From Symbiodinium natans (Eukaryota; Sar; Dinophyceae; Suessiales; Symbiodiniaceae): a stretch of DNA of 49,419 nt. The DNA lies in assembly GCA_905221605.1 (NCBI GenBank), contig CAJNDS010002499.1, forward strand, positions 276,001 to 325,419. The letters are read 5' to 3'. Shown here piece after piece: positions 10,861 through 21,702 of the stretch (position 1 is its first letter; each line of letters starts with the position of its first letter). Under the pieces are notes generated by a model that did not search any database, was not told the DNA's origin, and worked only from the letters and a program-made list of their open reading frames with translations. The translations under genes and the position numbers were made by a program.

Positions 10861-11214
10861 TCACCCCTCTTCGAACCACCACGCAACATTAAATTTCCCT
10901 CGAACACGAAGCTCTTCACCTTTGTTCGCAGTTAAGCTGCCATGGCCACTGCAACAGAACACTGCAACTCTGAAAATTCCAATCCCAAGGCCGACCCCCG
11001 ACTTGCCTACAGGCCCGAGCCCCGCACTCTCAGCCCATCCGCCCCGAAACATCGCGCGGAAGTATTCGGAGCGTAGCTGCCTGAATGGCAGGGGGGCATT
11101 TTGGAACCGTTGAACATGTGGCGGCCAAACGCGAAAAAGGTGACTCGGGTCGATGCTCACAATCTGCTGTGCTTTGGGCGGTAGAAGCTCCATCACATCT
11201 CTAAGCACCTCCAT
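10861..11214 (-). CDS. Small ORF, 117 codons, unidentified
   Basis: An ATG-initiated minus-strand frame begins MEVLRDVMELLPPKAQQIVS and continues with a mixed-composition sequence to a TGA. The first 60 residues look protein-like (charged and aliphatic, RNY-type codons); the second half is Gly/Val-rich and less convincing, so a splice donor may lie near the middle. No domain recognised and no neighbours to support it. Confidence 0.3.
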   Translation of the reverse strand: MEVLRDVMELLPPKAQQIVSIDPSHLFRVWPPHVQRFQNAPLPFRQLRSEYFRAMFRGGWAESAGLGPVGKSGVGLGIGIFRVAVFCCSGHGSLTANKGEELRVRGKFNVAWWFEEG

Positions 11215-12944
11215 ACAACCCTCAACTCAACCTCCAAGTGCGATGCAATGCCGATAACAAAGACCCAAAACACAGCTCTGCAAATCTCCATCCCACAAGC
11301 ACCCGACAGCAACGTGGCCAAACCGCCGTCCAAGGGGAGGCCCATGTCCTGGTGTTAAGTTTCGGCTTCAAAGGGCCCTTGGGCTGCTTTTTGATATCCC
11401 CCCTCTGGCTTTCGGTGGTTTGCTTGTATCTTGCACATACGGTCACAACGGTGTCATGAGCCTGTCAATGTAAGGCCTGCATAGGTCTGCATGCTCTACT
11501 CTTTTCGCGCCTCATCGTCGTCTTTGAACCTCAAGGCGCAGAATCTGATTTAAAGTTCCCAACCCCTACACATCCCTGAACTGAGAAAACGGCGCTGAAA
11601 CCCTGGATCCCAACTTCCCAAATCTGCCATGATTCTACCACGAGCGCACCTCTGCGCAGAATGGGAAATGGGAGCTCTGGAGGTTGAGTCCTACGATGCC
11701 CTTGAACCCGCAGAAGCCAACGAAACCACGTGCGCGCCACCTCGCAACTCCAGGGTTTTTCTGAGCGCCTGTACGTGGGGCAGTAGAAAACCACGCTGCG
11801 CAAGCGCCCGCCGCGCAATGCCACAAGGAGGTCCTCAGGGCTTCAGGGCTTCAGGCATAGTAAGGCATAGTGTAGCACAGCATAGTATACGGTATGGTAT
11901 AGTATCGTATCATATACTATACTATGTACTATACTATACTCTACTCTACCCTTCTCAACTCTCCGAAGCAGCACGAAGGTGCAGCTGAGAGAAGGGCCTC
12001 GGCCAATGAGCTGCGGCGGCGCCGGCTGCGTTTGGCCAGCACCAGATCCTGTTTTGCGAAAGGGGCTCCTGGCCTGTGCTGGCCCCTTTTGCTGGGTTGT
12101 GACGGGTTCATGGAAGGTCCAGGGCGTAGATCCACGGAAGCGTCTGAACCTCCAAGTTTTAATGGCCCAAGCTCTATCTTCCCAAGGGTGCCAGGTTCAG
12201 CATGGCTATCCGACTATCCGAAGCCCCTCAGAATTTATGCCCCTCCATTGTTTGCTTTTTGTTTTGCGGAGCTGGGCCCGCTATGTCCACGTTTCAATGT
12301 CTTCTGGCACACTTGGAGTGCGGGAATTGCAAGGCCCAATGCAAAATCCATGCTCTATGCCGATGGGTGGACACTCAGGGGGATTCCTCACATCCCACCA
12401 CATCCCATGACATCCCACCACATCCAACAATCGTCAACTGAACTCCCGAGAATCCACCCAATTCATGCTGAAACTTTAACAAAACCTTTGTAGCGCAGAG
12501 CCATGTGCAGAGCCGCGCGACCTGCAGCTCCCCAACATCCCGGAGTCCCCATCCTGCGCCAGGAGGCGAACCGAAGGATTGTAGCGGGCTTGGGGGCGGC
12601 TTGTGGCTTGGAGCGTTATGGTGACTCTCGGCTTTGGGGGGCCTGCAGATGTCTTTCTGGCTTGACCGGTGAGGCTCAGCTGGCATATTTGGCAACCTGA
12701 ACCTTTGGGAGCTTCAACGCGCGACAGGAGCAACACGCTCGTGCGCTCGTGCCCAGCTTGGTCAGAGATCTCCCATGCCTGCGTACATCCTCGTTGCGGC
12801 TCACACCATGCCAGACCCTGTAAACTGAGATGATTTTCACTTATGATGACGATTAGTGTGGTTACGATTGTTATGCCTCCTTATACATTTAGAACACGGG
12901 AGCAACTCAAACTGTTGAGCGTTAACTCCAAGAAGTCTCACCCT
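11215..12944. other. No gene recognised; two low-complexity tracts
   Basis: No supported exon. The stretch contains a TATAC/TAGTATC-rich tract at about 11866-11955 and a CACATCCCAC-type 10-mer tract at about 12386-12426. Frames on both strands are open in GC-rich parts without a clear winner. Confidence 0.4.
11866..11955. repeat. AT-rich TATAC/GTATA low-complexity tract
   Basis: A run of TATACGGTATGG, TATAGTATCG, TATACTATACT and CTACTCTACC words. Degenerate 5-10 bp periodicity. Confidence 0.6.
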
Positions 12945-13090
12945 CCCTTCCTCTTCCCTTCCTCTTCCCTTCCTCTTCCCTTCCTCTTCCCTTCCTCTTC
13001 CCTTCCTCTTCCCTTCCTCTTCCCTTCCTCTTCCCTTCCTCTTCCCTTCCTCTTCCCTTCCTCTTCCCTTCCTCTTCCCTTCCTCTTCCC
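12945..13090. repeat. 11 bp tandem array, CCTCTTCCCTT
   Basis: About 13 near-perfect copies of the 11-mer CCTCTTCCCTT on the plus strand, giving a polypurine minus strand. Because the unit is not a multiple of three, translation yields an 11-residue periodic peptide, which I treat as an artefact. Confidence 0.92.
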
Positions 13091-13969
13091 CAGCATCTCC
13101 CGCTCTTTCTATCTCGCCTCGGTCCCTCTTCGTTCCCGGCTAAACATCAGACTCATCAGCCTTCGGCCAGCCGAAGCATGCGGGCAAACAGCGCGCAGTC
13201 GCCACTGCCTGCTGAAACAGGCTGGTCCTGAAGCACAAGGGATTTTCCAGGCGCAGGGCGAAGGGTTTACAATACTTGGAGCTTGATCGAGATGAACATG
13301 AACTTGCTGCTTTTGCAGCTGCTTGAGCCACTTTTGCTCCCAGGGCTTGTTTGGTTCCTTGCTGATCAGCCGCGCTCTGCAACAGACAATCAAAGAATGA
13401 TCTGGGACTGTTTTTGTCTGCTGCAGATACCAAACCCTGCGATCGAGATGGATGGTACCTTTACTTCAGCCTACTGCTCCTTCTCGCACATTTTAACTGC
13501 AGCCACGCCCCTAAACCGACTGAGAGAACATGCACTGCCCAATGCTCAACGAGGCGATGCTCCTGCACCCGGCCAGAGTAGACCCACTGCAGCAGAGGCA
13601 ATACCACCATCAGCCTCGGCCAACCCCCAATGGAGTGCGAGGAATGCAAGGAATGCACGGAAAGCCTAGCCGAGGTTTGACGGCGAGCCCAGTACTGCGA
13701 CATCCTACCAGTTGCTTTCTGCACAGGTGCCCCCTCATCCCGAAATTGCCCCCGAGGTCCCGCGCTCCTCGCCGGCATAGAAAGCCTCAACCAGGGCTCA
13801 GAGTCTCAGCAGAACGCTCAGGAAAGACCCTCTGACTTTGCAACACTTGAACAGGTTTGAACGGGTCTGGACGGTTTGGGGTGTCGGATTCGTCTCTGTT
13901 GCAGCGTAGAGTTTGAACTGGTGGTACCATCTCGTCGGGAGCATGCCAAACTATCCACAGATGTAGTCC
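13091..13969. other. No gene resolved; one exon-like stretch
   Basis: A minus-strand stretch at about 13381-13286, after GTTGCAG, reads ARLISKEPNKPWEQKWLKQL then QKQQVHVHLDQ and is followed by a GC dinucleotide. It has good codon bias, but a second frame is equally open, so I do not call it as a gene. Confidence 0.25.
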
Positions 13970-14199
13970 TCAAGCACGCACGCACACACGCACGCGTGCG
14001 CGCGCGCCCACCCGCCCACCCACCCACCCACCCACCCACCCCCCACCCACCCACCCACCCACCCACCACCCACACCACCCACCCAACAACCCACACACCC
14101 ACACACCCCACACACCCACTACACACACCCCCACACACACACACACACACACCACACACACACACCCACACACACACACACAACACACACACAAACACA

Positions 14200-14232
<33 letters not shown>

Positions 14233-14277
14233 CACACACACAAACACACACACACCACACACCACACACCACACACA

Positions 14278-14316
<39 letters not shown>

Positions 14317-14355
14317 ACACACACACACACACACTCCACGGCACACACACCACAC

Positions 14356-14439
<84 letters not shown>

Positions 14440-14485
14440 CACCCCGACACCGACACCGACGCCGACACCGACACCGACACCGATC
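13970..14485. repeat. ACAC/ACCC microsatellite array ending in CCGACA hexamers
   Basis: About 60 bp of CACGCACG words pass into ACCCACCC tetramers, then about 330 bp of interrupted (CA)n, then about 40 bp of (CCGACA)n. All long frames through it (up to 220 codons, T/H/P on one strand and C/V on the other) are composition artefacts. Confidence 0.95.
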
Positions 14486-15499
14486 AGGCTGTGCATGTTC
14501 TGACTTCAGACTGAGCCTGCAAGAGGTGGCACAAGGACTTGCCGGAATTTCAAGGGCTTATTTATTTTTGCAAGCTTATGCGGCTTATTCTAAACTGGTT
14601 TAGGGCCGACATCTTCAACATTGAGCCCTTTCGCAGATCCTGAGCCAACCTGTACAGCCCAGATGCACATTGCTTGCGCAAAGTGAAAAGAAACTGACAG
14701 GCACCATGCATCCCAATGTTGAGGATTGGGGTTAACCGGGAAGTGGTCCTAGACCTGTTTCGCACAGGTGCCTTCGCGTCGTCTCCGTGGAGCTTGGGGC
14801 ACCGTGCTCGCAGCAAGCCGCCAAGCACAGGCCTCGTGTGAAGGATGCGTGTGCTCGATGCGTGTGCTCCTGGCTCTGCTGGCTTTGGGATCTCCTTGCT
14901 AATCCTCAACCCCGTTTGCACTCCGACATGGCACGACGAGTCATATCGACAAGCGAGGACGAGTAACCATGCTGGACCCATTTGCTCGCAAAGCCGCAAC
15001 GTGCAAACTGCAACCCCAACCCTACACACAGCTTGTATTTTTGCAGTTGCATTTTTGTGGAAACATGTAACTCTTGCAGGCGCTGGCGGGACAAGGCCTC
15101 CGACACCAAGCCGTAAATCCAATCTCACGCTTTTAGCATCTCTTAATACGTTCCTCATTCGAGCCCAGCGCCAGGGGACAGAGAAGGGACAGGGAACGCA
15201 GAACTGCAGGTTGATAAGCTCCACAGGAGGGTGTGATGGCGCAGTCTTCCTTCGCAACCCTAGTTGGTTCCCCCTGTGCTACCGGTATTGATCTACACTC
15301 GGATGGTCGGCCGTGAGAGCTGCTATAGTCATTAGCCGCCCAAGATCCCTGCAGCTCAACCCCAAACTGCTATTTGCTTAAGAACCCCAACAGAATAGAA
15401 ACTAATAATCCCTGTATTGCCCTTGACAAAGAATACTTCTATATTTTCGGGTTCTTAAGCAACTAGTAGTAAGCCCAACCCAAATCCCAACCCCTCAAC
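14486..15499. other. No gene resolved
   Basis: Minus-strand frames at about 14562-15257 and 14906-15109 are long and open but lack an ATG start and overlap each other. One reads VSEALSRQRLQELHV near 15105. An exon is possible but I cannot fix borders. Confidence 0.25.
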
Positions 15500-15688
15500 C
15501 CTCTCTCGCCGGGACTGCCGCAGGGCATGGCCGTCACTGGTGTGTAGCGTGGCCATTTCAGCGTGGTCCTCACATGGATCTGCAGGGCCTGCGGCATTGA
15601 CGACAGAGGCAACATAAAGCAAACCATCCTGAACCCAAATGTTGCGATGACAGCCTAAAGTGAGCACAGGTTTGGTTTCGGTGTCAAG
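15500..15688 (-). CDS. Exon candidate, unidentified protein
   Basis: After AGAGCCAG at the end of a purine-rich run, a minus-strand frame reads TKPVLTLGCHRNIWVQDGLL, then YVASVVNAAGPADPCEDHAE and MATLHTSDGHALRQSRRER, and meets a GT donor (AGG/GTTGAG). The composition is even, with Cys/His and several G/C-ending codons, and it contrasts with the microsatellite upstream, which would lie in the intron. No family is recognised. Confidence 0.4.
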
Positions 15689-16193
15689 CTGGCTCTGTCT
15701 GTCTCTCTCTCTCTCTCTGTCGGTCCGTCCGTTTGTCTGTCTGGCTCTAGCGCGCGAATTGGCCACTGCAATCAAGCAGATTCGGGCGCGCATGTGAGTG
15801 CAGGAGGACGAGCACACCGACCACACACAACGGACATGAGAACTTCAGAGCACTCTTCACACTGACAGGCAGAGAGAGAGAGAGAGAGAAAAAAAAAAAG
15901 AAAGAAAGAAAGAAAGACAGAGACTTCTCCCTCTTCTTTTCATAAACCCTTGCGAAGACTGTGCCAATGGGCGTGAACCACTGAGAAAAGCCAGAACGAA
16001 TGCCTGAACGAACCGCAATCCCATCTGAGAACCACCAGAGAGGCCTCCTGGACAAATTGCTGCGAGAGCCGTCCTGTACCGGGACGGGATGCGCCCGAGA
16101 AGCCCTCGACTAGGTTTGAGCTGCTTAGGGAATGTGGGAAGCTTGAAATGATTTTAGAAGAATTGGAACGTATGGCAACTAGGTCTGACTAGG
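15689..16193. other. No gene; microsatellites
   Basis: Contains (CT)n at about 15695-15722 and a (GA)n/A-rich/(AAAG)n tract at about 15868-15915. No exon seen. Confidence 0.5.
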
Positions 16194-16487
16194 TTAGGGG
16201 AGGATTTGGGGCTGTTCCTCAAGCACAGACACAAACCTTCGTGCACTCAACCTCGATTCGAGCCCTTCGTACAGGGTTCCTGTGCCGCTTCGCTTATGCA
16301 GATCTCTTGGAGATTGATGTCTCTCAAGATTCACGAAACCTTCAGAGAGCATATCATGTCCAATAAGCAGGAGGCTCCAATCTAGGACCGCTGTCAGTTC
16401 ATAGCGCGTGATGCCACGTAGACGTAGTGAATGTAGTGGTACAAGGAACCCACAACAGGATATGCAGTCAAGCCACGCGAGCGCCAT
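16194..16487 (-). CDS. Small ORF, 97 codons, unidentified
   Basis: An ATG-initiated minus-strand frame runs from 16487 to a TAA at 16194. It starts MALAWLDCISCCGFLVPLHS, has an even amino-acid composition (LIGHDMLSEGFVNLERHQSP in the middle) and ends EEQPQILP. It is not repeat-derived. Codon bias is weak, so it may be a decayed element or a real single-exon piece. No domain recognised. Confidence 0.33.
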   Translation of the reverse strand: MALAWLDCISCCGFLVPLHSLRLRGITRYELTAVLDWSLLLIGHDMLSEGFVNLERHQSPRDLHKRSGTGTLYEGLESRLSARRFVSVLEEQPQILP

Positions 16488-17376
16488 GTTGGCCGCTGGG
16501 GCACGTGCTGGGGCACGTCTTGAGGAGCTGCGACACTTCTAGCACACGTGTTGCTGGATCTGCCAGCGGTCAGTTGACAAGTTTATGGAAACTTCTCAAG
16601 CGATCTCACAGAAAAGTCTGCAAAGCAGGCCAACTCTTAGGCTGACCACCACAAAACATAGGTAACGGATTAGGTCGCAGCTCCAGGGCCTTAGCTCCAA
16701 GCAAAGCTGGTAAGAGCCCGCGCCCGCAGAGGCTACTGTCATCTCCATGTGGCATATGGCTGACCCTTTTGGTTGCAACACGAGGTCTGTCCAAGTTGCT
16801 CAGAGTCACCACCATGAAGCCTTCTCTCAAGCCGACAAAGCAAACCACAAACCAAAATCCTGGAATGAGCTCAAGCTCAAGCTACAGCAAGGGGCAGTAA
16901 GGGGAAGTCGAGGGTTTTAGGGCATCGAAGCTTCTTGGCTTGGTGTGGGGGCTTTAGAGGGTTTAACGGTTCAGATCCTGAGCTCGAACGACTTCAGGGC
17001 CAGGGTTCAGGTTTGAAACTTCCGCATGTTTACGATCCGGGAATAGGGACTTCAATTTCAGGGCTGCGGCATCTTTTTGCAAGTGCCGCGTGCATGGGGC
17101 CCTTGAAAAAGCTTAACCCACCTCGCAAGAAATGACAGTCGTCTGTCTGTCCGTCTGTCCGTCTCTGCGTCTTTTTTGTCACTTCCCCATCTCCCCTACC
17201 CATCTCCCTTCCCCATCTCCCTTCCCCATCTCCCCTCCCCTCTCCCCTCCCCATCCCCCGTCTCCCCGATCTCCGCTGGAGGGCGCAGACGCTGGTTAGC
17301 ATCGGATCCTTGGTGGTGTCTGATCTGCGAGACCGTGTGATGCAGTGGGAATGATGGAAACTATGGGCTCTCTTCA

Positions 17377-17422
<46 letters not shown>

Positions 17423-17511
17423 CTCTCTCGCTCTCACCCTCCTGTCCGTGTCGTTTATGCTGCAGAGGCTCTGGACCGTTGTCGTCGGTGAAACGGAAAA
17501 TTGCGAGTACG
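16488..17511. other. No gene resolved; C/T-rich tracts
   Basis: A CCCATCTCCCTTCC-type tract lies at about 17175-17262 and (CT)n at about 17376-17440. Overlapping minus frames at 16596-16848 are open but conflicting. Confidence 0.4.
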
Positions 17512-17827
17512 TTAAGGAGGCAGATATGGAAGGCAGCCAAGTTCTGACACAGCCATGAGCTCCATGGTAAACAATGAGTCTTCAAAGGCCACAACCTTAG
17601 CTGCCTGCGAGCCGGCGTGACATGAGATGAGAAGCGACTTCTGCAAAACATGGAGCTGAGAGTACTGCCTCCTCAACTAGTTGAGGCTCCGCTCCGAAAG
17701 CTCCGAAACTCAACTTCTCACTTTGAAACAGACCATCTCCTTGCGCAAGTCAAGCCCGTTTTTTTGAACTCCTCCGTCCTACTGCCTATCTTGCTGAACC
17801 TCTCTCCATTGACCCTATTTGAAGCAT
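17512..17827 (-). CDS. Two exon candidates of an unidentified minus-strand gene
   Basis: Exon candidate 17640-17512 follows ATGTTTTGCAG, a good 3' splice site, and reads KSLLISCHAGSQAAKVVAFE, DSLFTMELMAVSELGCLPYL, PP, then TAA. Candidate 17827-17718, just upstream, follows TTTCAAAG and reads ASNRVNGERFSKIGSRTEEF, KKTGLTCARRWSVSK, then TGA. They are in different frames and only 77 bp apart, so a donor inside the first (not fixed) would be needed for them to belong together. The second is basic and hydrophilic. No family recognised. Confidence 0.4.
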
Positions 17828-17919
17828 CTTTGAAAGAAGGCCGCAGCGGAGCACGCTCAGAGCAAGCAGAAAATTCCCTCTCTTAACACCCGAGGATCGA
17901 GAGCTGGCCTGCACCTGGG

Positions 17920-18060
17920 GGGTTTAGGGTTTAGGGTTTGGGGTTTGGGGTTTGGGGTTTGGGGTCTGGGGTTTGGGGTTTAGGGTTTTAGGGTTTAGGG
18001 TTTGGGGTTTAGGGTTTAGGGTTTGGGGTTTAGGGTTTAGGGTTTAAGGTTTAGGGTTTG
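17920..18060. repeat. Interstitial telomere-like tract, TTTAGGG/TTTGGGG
   Basis: About 140 bp of head-to-tail 7-mers on the plus strand, alternating TTTAGGG and TTTGGGG with a few one-base variants (TTTTAGGG, TTTAAGG). TTTAGGG is the telomere repeat reported for dinoflagellates and plants. The tract is internal to the sequence on both sides. Confidence 0.93.
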
Positions 18061-18603
18061 ACTAAAGCATCGGCTAGCCAGGGCTCCTCTTCCCACACCT
18101 GACCTTTGGAAATGGACCCCCCTACTCCAGGCCTCACCGACAACCCCCCCCCCCCCCCCCATCAAAAAAAAAAAACGCAAGATCGAGCGATCGAACCCAA
18201 CAGCCCTGATCTGTCGACTGCTTCTGGGCGTGGCGAGGTCTTCCGATCATGCAAACCCTATGCACTCATGTCCTTTAGTACACGTAAAAACTTGAAGCAA
18301 AAAAGGCACATGAGTTTATGGACTATCCGAAGAACTGTGGGTGCATTCGGAGTTGAAGCAGTGGAATGACCCCTACAAAACCCGCGCAAAAAAAATGAAA
18401 CCGTTAACCGTTCATCGTTCAAGCCCCCATGCAAGCCCCATGCTGGCCACTACCAATCCCTGTGCGGCCTCTGCGCCGCCAGTCTCCCTTTGTCGCACCA
18501 CCGAACCCTCCAAAGCCCCGGATGGGATACAAGGCTCCCCGGCTCAGAAGGGCGAAGGCGGTCAACGTGAAAGGCTCACCTGCTTTTGTGAGAAGGAGCA
18601 GAG
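18061..18603. other. No gene; poly(C)-poly(A) tract
   Basis: Includes C17 at 18144-18160 followed almost directly by A12 at 18164-18175. Frames open in 18341-18607 conflict with one another. Confidence 0.45.
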
Positions 18604-18966
18604 TTAAGTCGAAGCATTTGTGATGTTTTCCAACATCGGAGCTCGCAGGCCTTCGGAACTCTTAGAGGCGTCAGGGGCTGACACAAATCGACGCACCTGA
18701 GACCCAAAGGCCGCGAGTTGAGGAGGGCATCCGCCTCGGCGGAGGCTCGGCCCAGGCTTTTTGGGGCTTTTGGTTTTTAAGGCCGCAACGTTCAGCTGAG
18801 CAGGGTTGGTGGAAGGGGCTCCTATAGTGTCCAGTGCCCGGCCGAGCGTGCTCATGGCCGAGGAAGCCTTGCTTAGAAGGTTTGAAAAAAACATTGAAAG
18901 CTTTCTTGCCACCTTTTTCTTACCCCTGGCTATCCTTTTCGAAGTGGGACGCAACTTCAGGTTCAT
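18604..18966 (-). CDS. Small ORF, 120 codons, basic protein, unidentified
   Basis: An ATG-initiated minus-strand frame begins MNLKLRPTSKRIARGKKKVA, a strongly basic N-terminus that could be a targeting or nucleic-acid-binding segment, and continues with an Ala/Ser/Leu-rich middle (ASSAMSTLGRALDTIGAPST) to a TAA at 18604. Composition is even and no repeat underlies it. I recognise no domain, and no splice evidence is available. It could be a short single-exon gene or a chance frame. Confidence 0.38.
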   Translation of the reverse strand: MNLKLRPTSKRIARGKKKVARKLSMFFSNLLSKASSAMSTLGRALDTIGAPSTNPAQLNVAALKTKSPKKPGPSLRRGGCPPQLAAFGSQVRRFVSAPDASKSSEGLRAPMLENITNAST

Positions 18967-20896
18967 TTTACTCTTTTACCCCCTCGTCTCAGGGAGCCAG
19001 CCGGGCTTTGAGCTTTAAAGATGTCACGCAGCGTCTTCTCTGCAGTGCTGGCTGCCCAACTGCTATGACCACACAGCGACGCTGTCGAACTGCCATCTGT
19101 CGTGCAACGCATCCCAACAATGCAAGAATCCCCGTGCTCCACAGCCGTTCGGCCTAAGGCCCCGATACATGTTCATGCCCTAAACACCCCGTACTCTGTA
19201 CTAGGCCAGGCTGAAATCGCAAAAAAGCTTGGACCCTGACCGACCCTGTGAAGGCCGCGCGCGGCCTGCGCATTCGGGAGCGAACCCGTCCAGTGAGTGA
19301 CCACTGTTCCGGGGTTTCTCATAAGATTGTGCTCAAGCAGGTTTAGGGCTGGGACGGCCGAAGGTGCTATTGTCGGCGCTCTGAAGCTTTGGGACTTGGG
19401 TAGGGAGCCTGGGTTGTTGGGGTTGTGGTGACGTTTGTTCGTCCAAGAGGCTTCACAGCGAAGAGAGGTAAGCTTGGTTGGGTTGTGCCGCAAGCCACTG
19501 CCAACCGTCAATAGTGACCCGCCACAAGCTCACCGGGCACCCACCAGTAATCTTCGCTCAAGGAGGCAGCAATGCCACATGGAAAAGGTTCGTGAAAAAA
19601 AGTGTGAGCAAGAGGCAGGCGTAGAATGTCTGATGATGAATGATCTTGCCCACGATGGGGTCGACCGGAAATGCAGATCGCAGCAAACATCTTCTGCAAC
19701 TGGGCGGGCTGCCTAACCATGTTCTGGCCAGCACAGCTGGCGGTCAAAGCAGATCAGGCACTGCCATGGTTCGTCGTACGGATGTCCGTGGGCCAAGAAT
19801 GCTTTAGCTTCCGACTGCACTCTGAACTAGTGCTTGGTGCCCACCCCACAAGCAAGTTAAAGTATGACATTTTCGGGAGTCACCACGCTTGGCCTAGAGG
19901 GAATCTTTGGACTGGCAAGCAAACAGGACCCTTCATAGCACAATGCCGAAAGGGAGGATTTCTAAAATTTCGGTGAGGTCCCGGATGCTTGCATAGTGAC
20001 ATAACCACTTTGGCAGACTGCTCCTGACATTTGTCTTGCAATGTCTTGGTAATGTCCGGCAACTCCGCAAGCTCCACGCAAGTAGCAAGTTCTCCACAGA
20101 ACGGGGATCGGATCGGGCAGGACAGAACATTAACGTCCTGAGCAAAAAGCAACATCTTGTGATGAGTGGCGCCGTCCGCTTTTTGCGGACTTTCGGGGTT
20201 GCAGAACGGCATTCTTCACCACCGAGCTGTCTGAAGTACGTAGCGCTGGGGGCACTCGATCACCAAAGCATGCCCAAACAACAAATCAACGGCGTGCCTC
20301 CGTGGGGACGGCGAGCCCAGCGCGGCAGCAGCCAGCTTGCTCTGGCATGCGAGAGCGGATTAGGTCAAATGCGTTGGGAAGAAGCGTGTTGTGTGGCTCT
20401 TTTCGGCTAAGTTTTGCTTCATTGTCGGGGTACAGTTGGGCATTTGTCTTCGCGCCGCGATTCGGTGACCATGGAACGACAAAGTTCGGGTCGACACGCA
20501 AGGATTCCCGCGCATGGGCAGCAGCATCGAACGCGCAACGAACTCGCAGATTCTGCCAACAATCGCAGCTTTCTGCAGCTTTGCAACTGCGCTTCCATCC
20601 TGAAGCCCCCCCCCCCCCCCAAAAAAAAAAAAAAAAACGGATCGACGCCTTGGCTGCGTTCAAGCGCTTGAACAAGTCCTGCATGGACGGGCTGAGTGCA
20701 CAGCAATCTGCAACTTGAGCCGCAAGGCTCGATTGGCATCGAAGTGCCGGCGTGCGGTATCGGGCCTGGCCCTACCCCATACTGCACTAAGCCATCCGAA
20801 GCCGAAGAGAATTGGGGGGAGGTTGATGTGAAGTGACCAAGGGGCCTCGATCCACATGCTTCGGAGAACCAAAGTCTCAAAAACAAACACGGTTTC
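18967..20896. other. No gene resolved; poly(C)-poly(A) tract and coding-like fragments
   Basis: C15 at 20606-20620 is followed directly by A17 at 20621-20637. Minus-strand fragments that look coding include HGHPYDEPWQCLICFDRQLC near 19760 and ARRHFDANRALRLKLQIAV near 20730, the latter followed in another frame by MQDLFKRLNAAKASI. They need frameshifts or unknown exons, so I do not assign genes. Confidence 0.35.
20606..20637. repeat. C15-A17 homopolymer junction
   Basis: Fifteen C followed immediately by seventeen A on the plus strand. A similar C17-ATC-A12 tract lies at 18144-18175. Confidence 0.85.
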
Positions 20897-21702
20897 CTTC
20901 GCATCCCAGAAGTTCCTTTTTGGCCTCCCTAAGCCCAGGCTCCTGCATCTCTGGCTCGGTGTTCACCTGCCCAGGATTGATGCCGCAGTCGATCAGCTCC
21001 TGGTTCGGGTTTCCGTTAGACCCCAGAGCTTGGGAGTTGAGATTCTGGACTTTGGGTTTTTCTGATTTTGGGTGCGGCTGGGGTCTGGGATTTTGGGAGT
21101 GTTCACAGCGAGCTGTGTCCCTAAACCCTAGACCCTAAACCCTAGATCTGACACCCTCTTCCAGCACGCCTCGCGCATCTCTTTGATCTCCGCCTCGATG
21201 GCCTTGATCTCATCGCTGCTCTCCTCGAGCCCCCACCAAGCCCCCAAAGGGCTTCTTGCGCTTTTCTCGCGCATTACTTTTGGGGGGCCTGATGCCCATC
21301 TTGGGCTCTGCTTTTCAAATTCTTAGGGCTGCTAGCTACACAGCCAGACAGAACAGACAGCTCAAGCTTGAGCAGCTCCCCCCCAGCAATCCACCGTCGC
21401 CTCTTCGTCCTCTTCTTCCTCCTCTTCCTCGGCTGAAGTGCAGTTTAACTGTCGGGCGTTAGTTGTTTAGGGGCCCCTAAGGGCCTTCAGGAGTTCACAT
21501 GGACCGAAGATTGATGTGCGCGTCTTGCATTGGTTGCTCTTCGCCCGTGGACATACGTACGCCTCTTGCGTTTCAGGCTCTTATAAGAGACGGCCACTTA
21601 GAGGCCACAATTGGTGGCCACTTCAGGGTTCGCCCAAGGATTCAAAAATGGGGGCTCCACCTCTTCCTCCTCCTCGGCCTCCTCGGCCTTGCGCTTCAGC
21701 GC
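20897..21702 (-). CDS. Acidic coiled-coil protein gene, partial (3-4 exons)
   Basis: Exon candidates run down the minus strand. At 21702-21661, after AAACGAG, the frame reads ALKRKAEEAEEEEE before a GT donor. Near 21432-21395, after CTTCAG, a poly-Glu stretch (EEEEEEEDEEATVD) appears. At 21223-21155, after CTCGAG, it reads ESSDEIKAIEAEIKEMREAC then WKR and ends at GT (AGG/GTGTCA). At 20999-20897, after GAACCAG, it reads ELIDCGINPGQVNTEPEMQE, PGLREAKKELLGCE and ends at a possible GA donor (GAAG/GAAACC). The last two join in phase 0; the first two have uncertain borders. Heptad-like charged sequence predicts a coiled coil. Codons are strongly G/C-ending. The 21155-21000 intron contains a telomere-like tract. 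No named family. More N- and C-terminal exons must exist. Confidence 0.6.
21119..21147. repeat. Short telomere-like tract, CCCTAAA orientation
   Basis: CCTAAACCCTAGACCCTAAA and CCCTAGA words, about four units, inside the putative intron between the exons at 21223-21155 and 20999-20897. Orientation is opposite to the 17920 block. Confidence 0.8.

Noticed and set aside
12945-13090. Regular short repeats considered as a CRISPR array
   Set aside because: Units are contiguous 11-mers without spacers, in a eukaryotic context; the same applies to the other tandem arrays.
13818-14514. Frames of over 200 codons on both strands, Cys/Val-rich and Thr/His-rich
   Set aside because: Translation of the CA/CCCA microsatellite; periodic composition and equal openness of both strands show it is an artefact.
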